From: Occultella gossypii
GTDB lineage: Bacteria > Actinomycetota > Actinomycetes > Actinomycetales > Beutenbergiaceae
Reading direction: 5' to 3'
Assembly (NCBI RefSeq): GCF_019947135.1
Contig: NZ_JAGSHT010000005.1
Span: 248,001 to 312,000 of the forward strand
Length of the DNA: 64,000 nt
Of this stretch, positions 51,697 to 59,550 are shown one piece after another (positions within the stretch are counted from its first letter, which is position 1; each line of letters begins with the position of its first letter). The position numbers were made by a program, and so were the translations under genes. The notes beneath the pieces were generated by a model that was given only the letters and a program-made list of their open reading frames with translations, made no database searches and was not told the DNA's origin.

Positions 51697-51709
51697 TGGA
51701 AAGTATCGG
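51697..51709. promoter_or_regulatory. LacI-type operator, promoter-proximal copy
   Basis: TGGAAAGTATCGG matches the upstream palindrome at 10 of 13 positions and lies directly after the -10 box, so bound repressor would block initiation. The two centres are 125 bp apart, close to twelve helical turns. Confidence 0.65.
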
Positions 51710-51863
51710 GTAGGAGATCGCAAGTTGCGTCGCTCACTCGGACCGAGGGCCCGCCGCCGAGGGCGGTCCTCGGTGGTTCCAAGCCCTTATCGGAACCCGA
51801 TCGGCAGGCTCATGACCGGTCCGGCTCACGTAGCCCGGACCACGACTCGATGGAGAGATGGAC

Positions 51864-53528
51864 ATGGCAGCAACGGCAACAACATTGCGGCGACGGCGTC
51901 CAGGTGCGCTCGTCGCCGCGGCACTCGCCGCCACGCTCGGGCTCGTCGCCTGTAGCAGCGGGGACTCCGGCGAGCCCGACGCCGACGGCGCGGCCGAACT
52001 CGAATGCTCGACCGAGAGTGTCGCGAACGAACAGTGGCGGGCTGCCGAGCCCGTGACCTTCTCGATGCTCTGGACGGACTGGCCGGAGACGCCGGTCACC
52101 GAGCAGTGGCAGCTGTTCGATGAGATCGAGCGACGGACGAACGTGACCCTCGAGCTCACGAACATCCCGTTCAGCGACGCGGTGGAGAAGCGCAGCCTGC
52201 TGATCAGCGCGGGCGACGCGCCCCAGATCATCCCGCTCATCTACACGGGGGACGAGCGGCAGTTCGCGGCATCGGGTGCCGTGGTCCCACTCAGTGACTA
52301 CGTCGACTACATGCCCAACTTCAGTCATTACGTCGAGGAGTGGGAACTGGGGGAGATGCTTGACAACCTCCGACAGGATGACGGCAGGTACTACATGACG
52401 CCGGGTCTGCAGGAGGTGTCGGTGCCGGTGTTCAGCCTGATCATCCGCAAGGACATCTTCGACGAGGTCGGGGCGCCCGTACCGGAGACGTGGGAGGACC
52501 TCCAGGCCGGACTCGAGCTGATCAAGGAGCAGTATCCGGACAGCCTCCCGCTGGCTGACGGCTTCGAAGGTGCGTCGATGCTGAACTACGCGAGCCACGC
52601 CTTCGGGACGGTCGCCGGCTGGGGATTCGGCAATGGGATGTGGTTCGACGAGGATGCCGGGGAGTTCGTGTACGCCCCGACAACCGACGGCTACCGCAGC
52701 ATGGTCGAGTACTTCCGCGGGCTGGCCGCCGATGGGCTGCTGGACACCGAATCGTTCACCGAGGCCAACGATGGCATGGGGACCGTGACCGAGAAGTTCG
52801 CCAATGAGACCGTGTTCGCAGCCTCCGGCGCATCCGGCACGGTGCAGGAGTTCGCCACTGCCCTCGACGCGGCGGGCGTGACGGACTACGAACTGGTGCA
52901 GATCGCGCCGCCCGGCGGTGAAGCGGGCCAGGTCGTGGAGCCACGCAACTTCTGGAACGGTTTCATGCTGACCGCCGACGCGGTGGAGGACCCGAACTTC
53001 TGCGACATGCTGCACTTCGTGGACTGGCTCTACTACAACCCTGAGGCCCGCGAGATGCTGCAGTGGGGGATCGAGGACGAGACCTACACGACGGCTGACG
53101 ACGGCACGATCTCCCTGATGCCGGACTACACCCTGGGAGCGTACAACCTCAACCCCGAGGGCACGATCGACATCCAGACCGACCTCGGCTTCGCGAGCAA
53201 CGTCCTCGCCGGGTCGACGGAGTCCAGGACGCTCAAGGAGTCCTACAACCAGCCACAGTTCGTCGAGTACATCGACACGGTCCTGTCCACCCGGACCCCC
53301 CGTGATCCGTTCCCACGGGCACCCCTGACGGAGGCCGAGCTCGAGCAGGCGTCGCTGCTCGGGACACCGCTGCAGGACAGCGTGGACACCGCGACGCTCG
53401 AGTTCATCCTCGGTCGCCGGGACATGAGCGAGTGGGACTCGTTCCTCACCGAGATCGAGTCACAGGGTCTGTCGACCTATGTCGACCTGGTCAACGGCGC
53501 CCGGGAACGGGCCGCGGACCAGGACTGA
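51864..53528 (+). CDS. Sugar ABC transporter substrate-binding lipoprotein (LplA/YtcQ type)
   Basis: A 554-residue extracellular solute-binding protein. The lipobox LVAC ends at Cys30, after a basic N-terminus and hydrophobic stretch. The large size and partner permeases place it with binding proteins for oligosaccharides from plant cell walls. Aromatic residues suited to sugar stacking are frequent (MLWTDWPETPVTEQW, WGFGNGMWFDED). GGAGAG favours the ATG at 51864 over one two codons earlier, which it abuts. First gene of the LacI-controlled operon. Confidence 0.92.
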   Translation: MAATATTLRRRRPGALVAAALAATLGLVACSSGDSGEPDADGAAELECSTESVANEQWRAAEPVTFSMLWTDWPETPVTEQWQLFDEIERRTNVTLELTNIPFSDAVEKRSLLISAGDAPQIIPLIYTGDERQFAASGAVVPLSDYVDYMPNFSHYVEEWELGEMLDNLRQDDGRYYMTPGLQEVSVPVFSLIIRKDIFDEVGAPVPETWEDLQAGLELIKEQYPDSLPLADGFEGASMLNYASHAFGTVAGWGFGNGMWFDEDAGEFVYAPTTDGYRSMVEYFRGLAADGLLDTESFTEANDGMGTVTEKFANETVFAASGASGTVQEFATALDAAGVTDYELVQIAPPGGEAGQVVEPRNFWNGFMLTADAVEDPNFCDMLHFVDWLYYNPEAREMLQWGIEDETYTTADDGTISLMPDYTLGAYNLNPEGTIDIQTDLGFASNVLAGSTESRTLKESYNQPQFVEYIDTVLSTRTPRDPFPRAPLTEAELEQASLLGTPLQDSVDTATLEFILGRRDMSEWDSFLTEIESQGLSTYVDLVNGARERAADQD

Positions 53529-53607
53529 ACCGGTGACTCAGCCCTTGGCGGGCCGGCGGCGTACCCGCCGGCCCGCGGGGGTCGACCCGCTCACGAAGGA
53601 GTGACCC

Positions 53608-54648
53608 TTGAGCGCAGCATCCGTACCGAGCCGCACCCGTACCGCCGAGCCCGCGGTGATCCCGGGACCGAACGCACCGGCCCGCTCCTCCCACACCGGC
53701 GGCCGCGCCTCGTCCGACCGGCGCGGCCGGCGACCGCCGTCACCGAAGGTCCCGTGGCGCAAGGCGCTACGGCGTGACTGGGCGTTGTACGTCATGGCAC
53801 TCGTGCCCGTCGCCTTCCTCCTGCTGTTCCGTTACGTCCCGATGCTGGGCAACGTCATCGCGTTCCGACGCTTCCGGCCCGGCGGCAGCATCTTCGGAGA
53901 CGAGTGGGTGGGCCTTCGCTACGTCGAGATGTTCGTCAGCGACCCCAACTTCTGGATGGTCTTCCGGAATACGGCGATATTGGGCTTCTTGACCCTGCTC
54001 GTGTGTTTCCCGCTGCCGATCGTGCTGGCCCTGATGCTCAACGAGGTGCGCACCCGAGCGTTCAAGCGCACCGTCCAGTCGATCTCCTACCTGCCGCACT
54101 TCCTGTCGGTGGTGATCGTGGTGGGGATGGCGATGCAGTTGCTGTCGCTGCAGGGCACGGTGAATCAGGTCATCGAGTCGTTCGGCGGTGAGGCGGTCGC
54201 GTTCCTGCAGCGTGCGGAGTGGTTCCGGACCGTGTATGTCGGGTCCGAGGTCTGGCAGACGCTCGGCTGGGGAACGATCCTCTATCTCGCCGCGCTCACC
54301 ACGGTGGACGCCTCTCTCTACGAGGCGGCGCGGATCGATGGCGCGAACCGGTGGCGCCAGACCTGGCACGTGACGCTTCCGGGCATCAGGCCGACCATGG
54401 TCACGCTGCTGATCCTGAACATCGGACTGTTCCTCAACGTCGGGTTCGAGAAGGTGCTGCTGCTCTACAACCCGCTGACCTACTCCACTGCGGACGTGAT
54501 CTCGACGTACCTCTACCGAGTCGGGCTGGTGGCCAACAACTTCAGTTACGCGACGGCGATCGGACTGTTCCAGGCAGTCATCGGTCTGGCGATGATTCTC
54601 GCCGCGAACCTCGTCTCGCGCCGAGCGGTAGGAGCAAGCCTGTGGTGA
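53608..54648 (+). CDS. Sugar ABC transporter permease (LplB type)
   Basis: A 346-residue inner-membrane permease with a basic, Pro/Ser-rich tail of about 50 residues and six hydrophobic helices. The EAA loop that contacts the ATPase reads YEAARIDGANRWRQTWHVTLPGI. The start is TTG, supported by AAGGAG six bases upstream and the lack of any better in-frame start. Its stop overlaps the next gene's start region. It pairs with the following permease. Confidence 0.92.
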   Translation: MSAASVPSRTRTAEPAVIPGPNAPARSSHTGGRASSDRRGRRPPSPKVPWRKALRRDWALYVMALVPVAFLLLFRYVPMLGNVIAFRRFRPGGSIFGDEWVGLRYVEMFVSDPNFWMVFRNTAILGFLTLLVCFPLPIVLALMLNEVRTRAFKRTVQSISYLPHFLSVVIVVGMAMQLLSLQGTVNQVIESFGGEAVAFLQRAEWFRTVYVGSEVWQTLGWGTILYLAALTTVDASLYEAARIDGANRWRQTWHVTLPGIRPTMVTLLILNIGLFLNVGFEKVLLLYNPLTYSTADVISTYLYRVGLVANNFSYATAIGLFQAVIGLAMILAANLVSRRAVGASLW

Positions 54649-55580
54649 CTCAGAGTGCCCTGACCAAGACCACCCTTGGGACACGTTCGGGGCGGCCCGT
54701 CGGCCCGCGTGACACTCGGGGATACCGGGTGTTCACGTGGGTCAACGGCACCCTGCTGGTGCTGTTGTGCGCGGCGATGCTCTATCCGTTCGTCACCGTG
54801 CTCGCACAGTCGTTCAGTAGCGCGGGCGCGGTGAAGGCAGGACTGGTGAACCTCTGGCCTGTCGGCTTCAACCTCGACACCTACGGCGCGGTCATACAGA
54901 ACAGCCACTTCTGGAGCTCGTATCGCAACACCGTCGTCTACACCCTGGTCGGGACGGCGATCGCGATGGCTCTGACGACTCCGTACGCATACGTGCTCGC
55001 CAAGCAGCACCTGCGTGGCCGCACGGTACTCATCGGAATCGCCGTCGCGACGATGTTCTTCAACGGGGGACTGATCCCGAACTACGTGTTGATCTCCACG
55101 CTCGGCATGACCAACACGATGTGGGCCCTGGTGCTCCCCGGAGCGATCTCGGTCTTCAACCTGCTGGTGATGAAGTCCTTCTTCGAGAACCTGCCCCGCG
55201 AGCTGGAGGAGGCGGCCCAGATCGACGGGCTGGGCTGGTTCGGCATCTTCGGACGCATCGTCCTACCGCTGTCGAAAGCCGTGGTCGCCACCATGGTGCT
55301 CTTCTACTCGGTGGCGATCTGGAACGACTGGTTCCCGGCCTTCCTCTATCTCGACAAGCAGGAACTGTTCCCCGTCACGCTCTTCCTGCGGAACCTGATC
55401 GCCGGTGCCTCGTCGGCGGCGTCGGAGGGTGCGGCAGCCGCAGGATCGACGACCGAGGCCATCTCCGCGAACATCCAGGCCGTCACCATGGTGCTGACCC
55501 TTGTCCCGATCCTGTGCGTCTACCCGTTCGTCCAGCGCTACTTCGTCTCCGGGGTCATGCTCGGCTCCGTCAAGGGCTAG
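54642..55580 (+). CDS. Sugar ABC transporter permease (LplC/YtcP type)
   Basis: A 312-residue permease with six hydrophobic helices and the EAA loop LEEAAQIDGLGWFGIFGRIVLP. Two adjacent GTG codons can start it: 54642, seven bases after AGGAG, and 54645, which overlaps the previous stop as GTGA. I take the first. No ATPase gene follows, so a shared MsiK-type ATPase elsewhere in the genome must power this importer. Confidence 0.92.
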   Translation: MVTQSALTKTTLGTRSGRPVGPRDTRGYRVFTWVNGTLLVLLCAAMLYPFVTVLAQSFSSAGAVKAGLVNLWPVGFNLDTYGAVIQNSHFWSSYRNTVVYTLVGTAIAMALTTPYAYVLAKQHLRGRTVLIGIAVATMFFNGGLIPNYVLISTLGMTNTMWALVLPGAISVFNLLVMKSFFENLPRELEEAAQIDGLGWFGIFGRIVLPLSKAVVATMVLFYSVAIWNDWFPAFLYLDKQELFPVTLFLRNLIAGASSAASEGAAAAGSTTEAISANIQAVTMVLTLVPILCVYPFVQRYFVSGVMLGSVKG

Positions 55581-55622
55581 CGCCTCCCCGGTACGTCATC
55601 CGTCCTACTCCCTGGAGGCCCC

Positions 55623-56828
55623 ATGTCCCTCGACCACAGACGCGTGACCTCCACGGTCCAGGTCACCGACCGGGCCGGCGCGCCCCTGGACCATCGCGAG
55701 GTCACCGTGCGTCAGCTGCGGCACGCGTTCGAGTTCGGCTGCGCCGGCTTCGACATCGCACAGCAGTCGGATGAGTACCGCGCCAGGTGGCTCGATGTCT
55801 TCGACACCGCGACGCTCCCGTTCTACTGGGGCCGGTACGAGCCGGTGCGTGGTCGGACCGGACGTGACGAGCTCCTGCGTGACGCGCGCTGGTTCGCCGA
55901 TCATGGGGTTCGTCTCAAGGGGCATCCGCTCGTGTGGCACACCGTGAAGGCGGCGTGGCTCGACGCGCTTCCGCTCGACGAGGCGGAGCAGCTGCTGCGT
56001 CGCCGGATCCGCAGGGAGGTCGCGGACTTCGCGGGCCTGATCGATGCCTGGGACGCCATCAACGAGGTGGTCATCATGCCCAGGTTCACGAACGAGCCCG
56101 ACGGCGTCCCCAACGCGATCACCCGGCTGTGCGCTCGACTTGGCCGGGTGGAGATGGTGCGTCTTGCCGTCACCGAGGCCGGTGGCCACGCTGAGGGGCC
56201 ACCACGCCTGATCCTCAATGACTTCGATCTCGGCCCGGAGTACGAGGAACTCATCGAGGGCGTTCTCGAGGCGGGCATCCCGATCGCCGCGATCGGGTTG
56301 CAGTCCCACATGCACAAGGGCTTTCGAGGTGAGGAAGCGCTCGATTCGGTGTGTGAACGGTTCGCGCGGTTCGGCCTGCCGTTGCACTGGACGGAGACCA
56401 CACTCGTCTCCGGTGACCCGATGCCCGGGCACATCGAGGACCTCAATGACTTCGTCGTCGATGCCTGGCCGAGCACGTCCGAGGGTGAGGCCCGTCAGGC
56501 CGAGGAGATCGTGCGGCACTACCGGACCCTGGTGGCGCATCCGGCCGTGGCGTCGATCACGTACTGGGGGCTCGGCGATGCCGGCGCGTGGCTCAACGCC
56601 CCCGCCGGACTGCTTCGAGCGGACGAGTCGGCCAAACCCGCGTACCGCGCGCTCAGGGACCTGGTCCGCGGACAGTGGTGGCTTCCGGAGACGACGATGG
56701 GTACCGATGCGGATGGGCGCATCGCGGTCGCGGGTTTCGCCGGAACCTACGAGGTGGCCTCCGGCCGGGCGGCTGGAGAGTTCCCGTTGAGCGGCACCGA
56801 CTCCCACGTGACCGTCGCCTTGGACTGA
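55623..56828 (+). CDS. GH10 endo-xylanase-like glycoside hydrolase, cytoplasmic
   Basis: A 401-residue GH10 enzyme hydrolysing beta-1,4-xylan-type chains by a retaining mechanism. The acid/base is Glu148 in DAINEV and the nucleophile is Glu258 in LHWTETTL; substrate residues include GHPLVWH (His101, His106) and GLQSHMH. There is no signal peptide or binding module, so it should act inside the cell on oligosaccharides brought in by the importer encoded directly upstream. GGAGG lies before the ATG. WTETTL replaces the usual ITELD around the nucleophile, so it is a diverged member. Confidence 0.88.
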   Translation: MSLDHRRVTSTVQVTDRAGAPLDHREVTVRQLRHAFEFGCAGFDIAQQSDEYRARWLDVFDTATLPFYWGRYEPVRGRTGRDELLRDARWFADHGVRLKGHPLVWHTVKAAWLDALPLDEAEQLLRRRIRREVADFAGLIDAWDAINEVVIMPRFTNEPDGVPNAITRLCARLGRVEMVRLAVTEAGGHAEGPPRLILNDFDLGPEYEELIEGVLEAGIPIAAIGLQSHMHKGFRGEEALDSVCERFARFGLPLHWTETTLVSGDPMPGHIEDLNDFVVDAWPSTSEGEARQAEEIVRHYRTLVAHPAVASITYWGLGDAGAWLNAPAGLLRADESAKPAYRALRDLVRGQWWLPETTMGTDADGRIAVAGFAGTYEVASGRAAGEFPLSGTDSHVTVALD

Positions 56829-56829
56829 C

Positions 56830-56851
56830 CCGGCCCGCCGTCGGGGGCCGG
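56830..56851 (+). terminator. Hairpin after the GH10 gene
   Basis: CCGGCCC and GGGCCGG form a 7-bp perfect stem with an eight-base loop directly after the stop codon. Confidence 0.5.
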
Positions 56852-56918
56852 CGCGTCGAGCAGGCCGGGCCCCTTGCGCCGCTTGGTCGGCACGCCCGGG
56901 CCTCACCGGCCACCATGG

Positions 56919-56956
56919 CAGCAGGCCCGTCCGGATCACTCCGAACGGGCCTGCTG
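56919..56956 (-). terminator. Terminator of the tRNA Gly-Cys-Val operon
   Basis: A 17-position stem with one C-A mismatch (CAGCAGGCCCGTCCGGA against TCCGAACGGGCCTGCTG) around TCAC lies about 18 bases past the 3' end of tRNA-Val. It may also stop transcription from the GH10 side. Confidence 0.75.
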
Positions 56957-56973
56957 ACCTGCGACTTCTCTTG

Positions 56974-57045
56974 TGGGCGATACTGGGATCGAACCAGTGA
57001 CCTCTTCCGTGTCAGGGAAGCGCGCTACCGCTGCGCCAATCGCCC
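56974..57045 (-). tRNA. tRNA-Val (anticodon GAC)
   Basis: A 72-base cloverleaf: acceptor GGGCGAT/ATCGCCC, D arm GCGCAGCGGTAGCGC, anticodon arm CTTCC-CTGACAC-GGAAG, T arm CTGGTTCGATCCCAG, discriminator A. CCA is not encoded. Last of three tRNA genes transcribed together. Confidence 0.95.
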
Positions 57046-57053
57046 GGGCTGCG

Positions 57054-57124
57054 AGGTGGGTACGGGATTCGAACCCGTGTATACGGCTTTGCAGGCCGCT
57101 GCCTCGCCTCTCGGCCAACCCACC
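57054..57124 (-). tRNA. tRNA-Cys (anticodon GCA)
   Basis: A 71-base cloverleaf: acceptor GGTGGGT/ACCCACC, anticodon arm GCGGC-CTGCAAA-GCCGT, T arm CGGGTTCGAATCCCG, discriminator U as required for tRNA-Cys. CCA is not encoded. Confidence 0.95.
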
Positions 57125-57163
57125 GGTGGTACTTTCATGGGACCCACCGGAGTGGTGCCTCCG

Positions 57164-57236
57164 AGCGGACGACGGGACTCGAACCCGCGACCCTCACCTT
57201 GGCAAGGTGATGCTCTACCAACTGAGCCACGTCCGC
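57164..57236 (-). tRNA. tRNA-Gly (anticodon GCC)
   Basis: A 73-base cloverleaf: acceptor GCGGACG/CGTCCGC, anticodon arm TCACC-TTGCCAA-GGTGA, T arm CGGGTTCGAGTCCCG, discriminator U. First gene of the Gly-Cys-Val cluster. Confidence 0.95.
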
Positions 57237-57327
57237 ATGCTCGCTTCTCCCACCCGAAAGTGGTTTCTGCGTGCGTCGGAGACTCTAACCCAGTCCCGGG
57301 CCGAACGTCCAACCGGTCCCACCTGGG

Positions 57328-57333
57328 TAGCGT
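57328..57333 (+). promoter_or_regulatory. -10 box of leaderless pabB promoter
   Basis: TAGCGT, six bases before the GTG at 57340; a second GTG directly adjoining the box is too close to be the start. Confidence 0.5.
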
Positions 57334-57339
57334 GTGACC

Positions 57340-58446
57340 GTGACCACAACGCCTCCGGGGCCTCATCGAGCACGGGCCTGGTTCCGTGGCGTCCGCGCCC
57401 GAGAGGTGATCGACTACGCCGACCTGGCCCGCGAGCCCGAGGCCCTGGACGACGGTGGTTGGTGGGTGGTGGTGGCCGAGTTCGACGGGCCGCTGCATGC
57501 GTGGCGGTTCGCCGAGGTGCACCACACCGGCGCCGCGGACGCCGTGGTGCGCGACGCGCAGCCGTGGCACGGTCCGGCGCCGGAGCAGTGGCGCAGCACC
57601 ATGTCGCGCGAGGAGTACATCTCGGCCGTCGAGGCGGTCCGGGCCGCCGTTGTCGAGGGCGAGGTCTACCAGGCGAACATCTGCCGGGTGCTGTCAGCGC
57701 CCCTGGCCGGGCCGTCGCAGGCCGCACTGCCCGACGGCGGTGGCTGGCGTCCCGACGCGGCCGCCCTCGCGGTGCGGCTCGCCACGGGCAACCCCGCGCC
57801 GTACGCGGCGCTCGTCGACGTGCCGGCCGGTCCGGACTGGCCGGGGAGCTGGGTGGTGAGCGCGTCCCCGGAACTCTCGGTGCGCGTGCGCGATGGGTAT
57901 GTCATGTCCGGGCCGATCAAGGGCACCGCGGTCACCGCCGACGGGCTCGGCGCGAAGGACCGCGCGGAGAACGTGATGATCACCGACCTGGTCCGCAACG
58001 ACCTCGCGCGCGTGTGTCTGCCCGGCACGGTGGAGGTCACCGATCTGCTCGCCACCGAGGAACACCCGGGCCTGGTGCACCTGGTCTCCAGGGTCCGGGG
58101 CAAGCTGGCCCCAGGGCCCGGCGGCGGGGTGGACTGGGCGGCCTTGCTCGGGGCGACGCACCCGCCCGGTTCGGTCTCCGGTGCGCCCAAGTCCTCGGCG
58201 CTGCGCCTGATCGGTGAGCTCGAGCCGACGGCTCGGGGGCCGTACTGCGGCCAGATCGGCTGGCTGGACGCGGACGCAGGCGAGGCCCGGCTCGCGGTCG
58301 GGATCCGGACGTTCTGGTGGGCTGAGGCCGTGCTCAGGTTCGGCACCGGCGCCGGGATCACCTGGGGCAGCGATGCCGCGGCCGAGTGGGAAGAGACCGA
58401 ACTCAAGGCCCGCCGGCTCGTCGGACTGGCATCCACGTCGCGGTAG
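57340..58446 (+). CDS. pabB: Aminodeoxychorismate synthase component I / chorismate-binding enzyme
   Basis: A 368-residue chorismate-binding enzyme that aminates chorismate to 4-amino-4-deoxychorismate, on the way to p-aminobenzoate and folate. Conserved regions are EGEVYQANICRVL, VSASPELSVRVRDG, MSGPIKGTA (the PIKGT Lys that separates PabB and TrpE from related lyases), RAENVMITDLVRNDLARV and HPPGSVSGAPK. It lacks a fused glutaminase, so a PabA/TrpG protein from elsewhere must supply ammonia. The start is GTG at 57340, leaderless. Anthranilate synthase TrpE is the main alternative, but it is normally longer. Confidence 0.88.
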   Translation: MTTTPPGPHRARAWFRGVRAREVIDYADLAREPEALDDGGWWVVVAEFDGPLHAWRFAEVHHTGAADAVVRDAQPWHGPAPEQWRSTMSREEYISAVEAVRAAVVEGEVYQANICRVLSAPLAGPSQAALPDGGGWRPDAAALAVRLATGNPAPYAALVDVPAGPDWPGSWVVSASPELSVRVRDGYVMSGPIKGTAVTADGLGAKDRAENVMITDLVRNDLARVCLPGTVEVTDLLATEEHPGLVHLVSRVRGKLAPGPGGGVDWAALLGATHPPGSVSGAPKSSALRLIGELEPTARGPYCGQIGWLDADAGEARLAVGIRTFWWAEAVLRFGTGAGITWGSDAAAEWEETELKARRLVGLASTSR

Positions 58447-58462
58447 ATGCGGGTCGCGGCCG

Positions 58463-59197
58463 TCAGCCCACCTTCTCGAAGACGGCGACCTGGCTCGCGC
58501 TGGTGGACGTGAACGGAGCTCGATCCCAACCGGCCCAGCGGTCGCGTAGACGCAGGCCGGCAAGCCTGGCCATGAGGACCAGTTCCGAAGGCCAGACGTA
58601 GCGGTACGGCGCCGCGTGCTTGACCAAGCGTCCCGCCATCTCCATCCAGTGATGGGACCAGGCCACCTGCCCGACCAGATCGTCGTAGGTCTCGATGCCC
58701 ACATGGTCGCGGTCGAGTGTGAACACCCGGCCCGGCGCGCCCGGCGGAACAGCCGCGGGCTGGGGAACGACCACCTCCACCACGAAGCACCCGTCGGGAC
58801 CGAGGTGCGCCGCCGCGTTGGCGAAGACCGCCACCTGGTCCTCCTGGGTCGTGACGTTCATGATGGCGTTCGCAACCAGGTACACGAGCGTGAAACTGCC
58901 CGCGACCCGGGTGGTCGTCATGTCACCGATGCTGACCCGCACCGCCTCTGCGCCCGGTTTGGCGCGCAGCCGTCCGGCGATGTCCTCGGACAGTTCGATC
59001 CCCTCCACGGGGATTCCGCGTGCGCTCCGCGGGAGCGCCACCCGGCCGGTTCCGACCGCGAACTCGAGCGCCCTGCCATCGGCTGCCAGGTCAACGAGAG
59101 CATCCGCGATCGGGTCAACCACGGTCGGGTCGGCTTCGCCCGCGTAGACGGCGTCGTAGATCTCGGCGAGTTCCCTCGGCCAGGCCACGTAGCCCAT
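58463..59197 (-). CDS. SAM-dependent methyltransferase, class I
   Basis: A 244-residue Rossmann-fold methyltransferase. Motif I is ALEFAVGTGRVALP near residue 44, with the acidic motif II in VEGIELSEDIAGRL and motif III region VRVSIGDMTTTRV; VYLVANAIMNVTTQEDQVAVF follows motif IV. Substrate is not predictable from sequence; the adjacent pabB gene is convergent and gives no clue. Neither a clear ribosome-binding site nor a -10 box fixes the start, but the ATG at 59197 gives the usual N-terminus. Confidence 0.82.
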   Translation of the reverse strand: MGYVAWPRELAEIYDAVYAGEADPTVVDPIADALVDLAADGRALEFAVGTGRVALPRSARGIPVEGIELSEDIAGRLRAKPGAEAVRVSIGDMTTTRVAGSFTLVYLVANAIMNVTTQEDQVAVFANAAAHLGPDGCFVVEVVVPQPAAVPPGAPGRVFTLDRDHVGIETYDDLVGQVAWSHHWMEMAGRLVKHAAPYRYVWPSELVLMARLAGLRLRDRWAGWDRAPFTSTSASQVAVFEKVG

Positions 59198-59291
59198 GCC
59201 AGCAAGTCTCGCGCGACCTGGACGTGAGCACCATGGTTTACCACGACCGGCATCCCCGACGGGCGTGGCGTTTGGCCCTCCCGGGCGCTGC

Positions 59292-59297
59292 TAGTAT
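59292..59297 (+). promoter_or_regulatory. -10 box of tRNA-Val(CAC)
   Basis: TAGTAT, 41 bases before the mature 5' end of the tRNA. The -35 is unclear. Confidence 0.5.
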
Positions 59298-59337
59298 CGT
59301 TCCTCGTCAGCCGCACCGCTCGAAGAGCGTGTGGCAT

Positions 59338-59409
59338 GGGCGATTGGCTCAGTGGTAGAGCGCCTCGTTCACACCGAGGAGGTCACTGGTTCGAACCCAG
59401 TATCGCCCA
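59338..59409 (+). tRNA. tRNA-Val (anticodon CAC)
   Basis: A 72-base cloverleaf: acceptor GGGCGAT/ATCGCCC, D arm GCTCAGTGGTAGAGC, anticodon arm CCTCG-TTCACAC-CGAGG, T arm CTGGTTCGAACCCAG, discriminator A. CCA is not encoded. Acceptor and T arms are nearly the same as in the tRNA-Val(GAC) 2.3 kb away on the other strand. Confidence 0.95.
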
Positions 59410-59415
59410 CATCCG

Positions 59416-59455
59416 AGGCCCTGATCTGCGAGAACGCAGGTCAGGGCCTTCTTCG
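59416..59455 (+). terminator. Terminator of tRNA-Val(CAC)
   Basis: A 15-bp stem (AGGCCCTGATCTGCG against CGCAGGTCAGGGCCT, one G-U pair) with loop AGAA and a T-rich tail TTCTTC starts seven bases after the tRNA. Confidence 0.9.
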
Positions 59456-59550
59456 TACCGTCCGGCGGAACGGCCCCGGCGGTCCGCGGTTGCTCGCTAA
59501 CCTGAGCGCGAGACCGGCGAGGTGGCCGGCCCGACGTGGAAGGCCACACG

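Larger units (their letters stand above)
51482..51863. other. Divergent control region between lacI and the sugar importer
   Basis: This is the only stretch longer than 300 bases without a gene. It contains two related 13-bp palindromes, a good promoter for the rightward operon, and a roughly 150-base leader ending in a ribosome-binding site. No protein or RNA gene is recognised. It is visibly less GC-rich around 51620-51720 than the flanking genes. Confidence 0.8.

Noticed and set aside
56974-59409. Integrated island at the tRNA genes
   Set aside because: No integrase, direct repeat of a tRNA end or change in composition was found; intervening genes are ordinary chromosomal ones.
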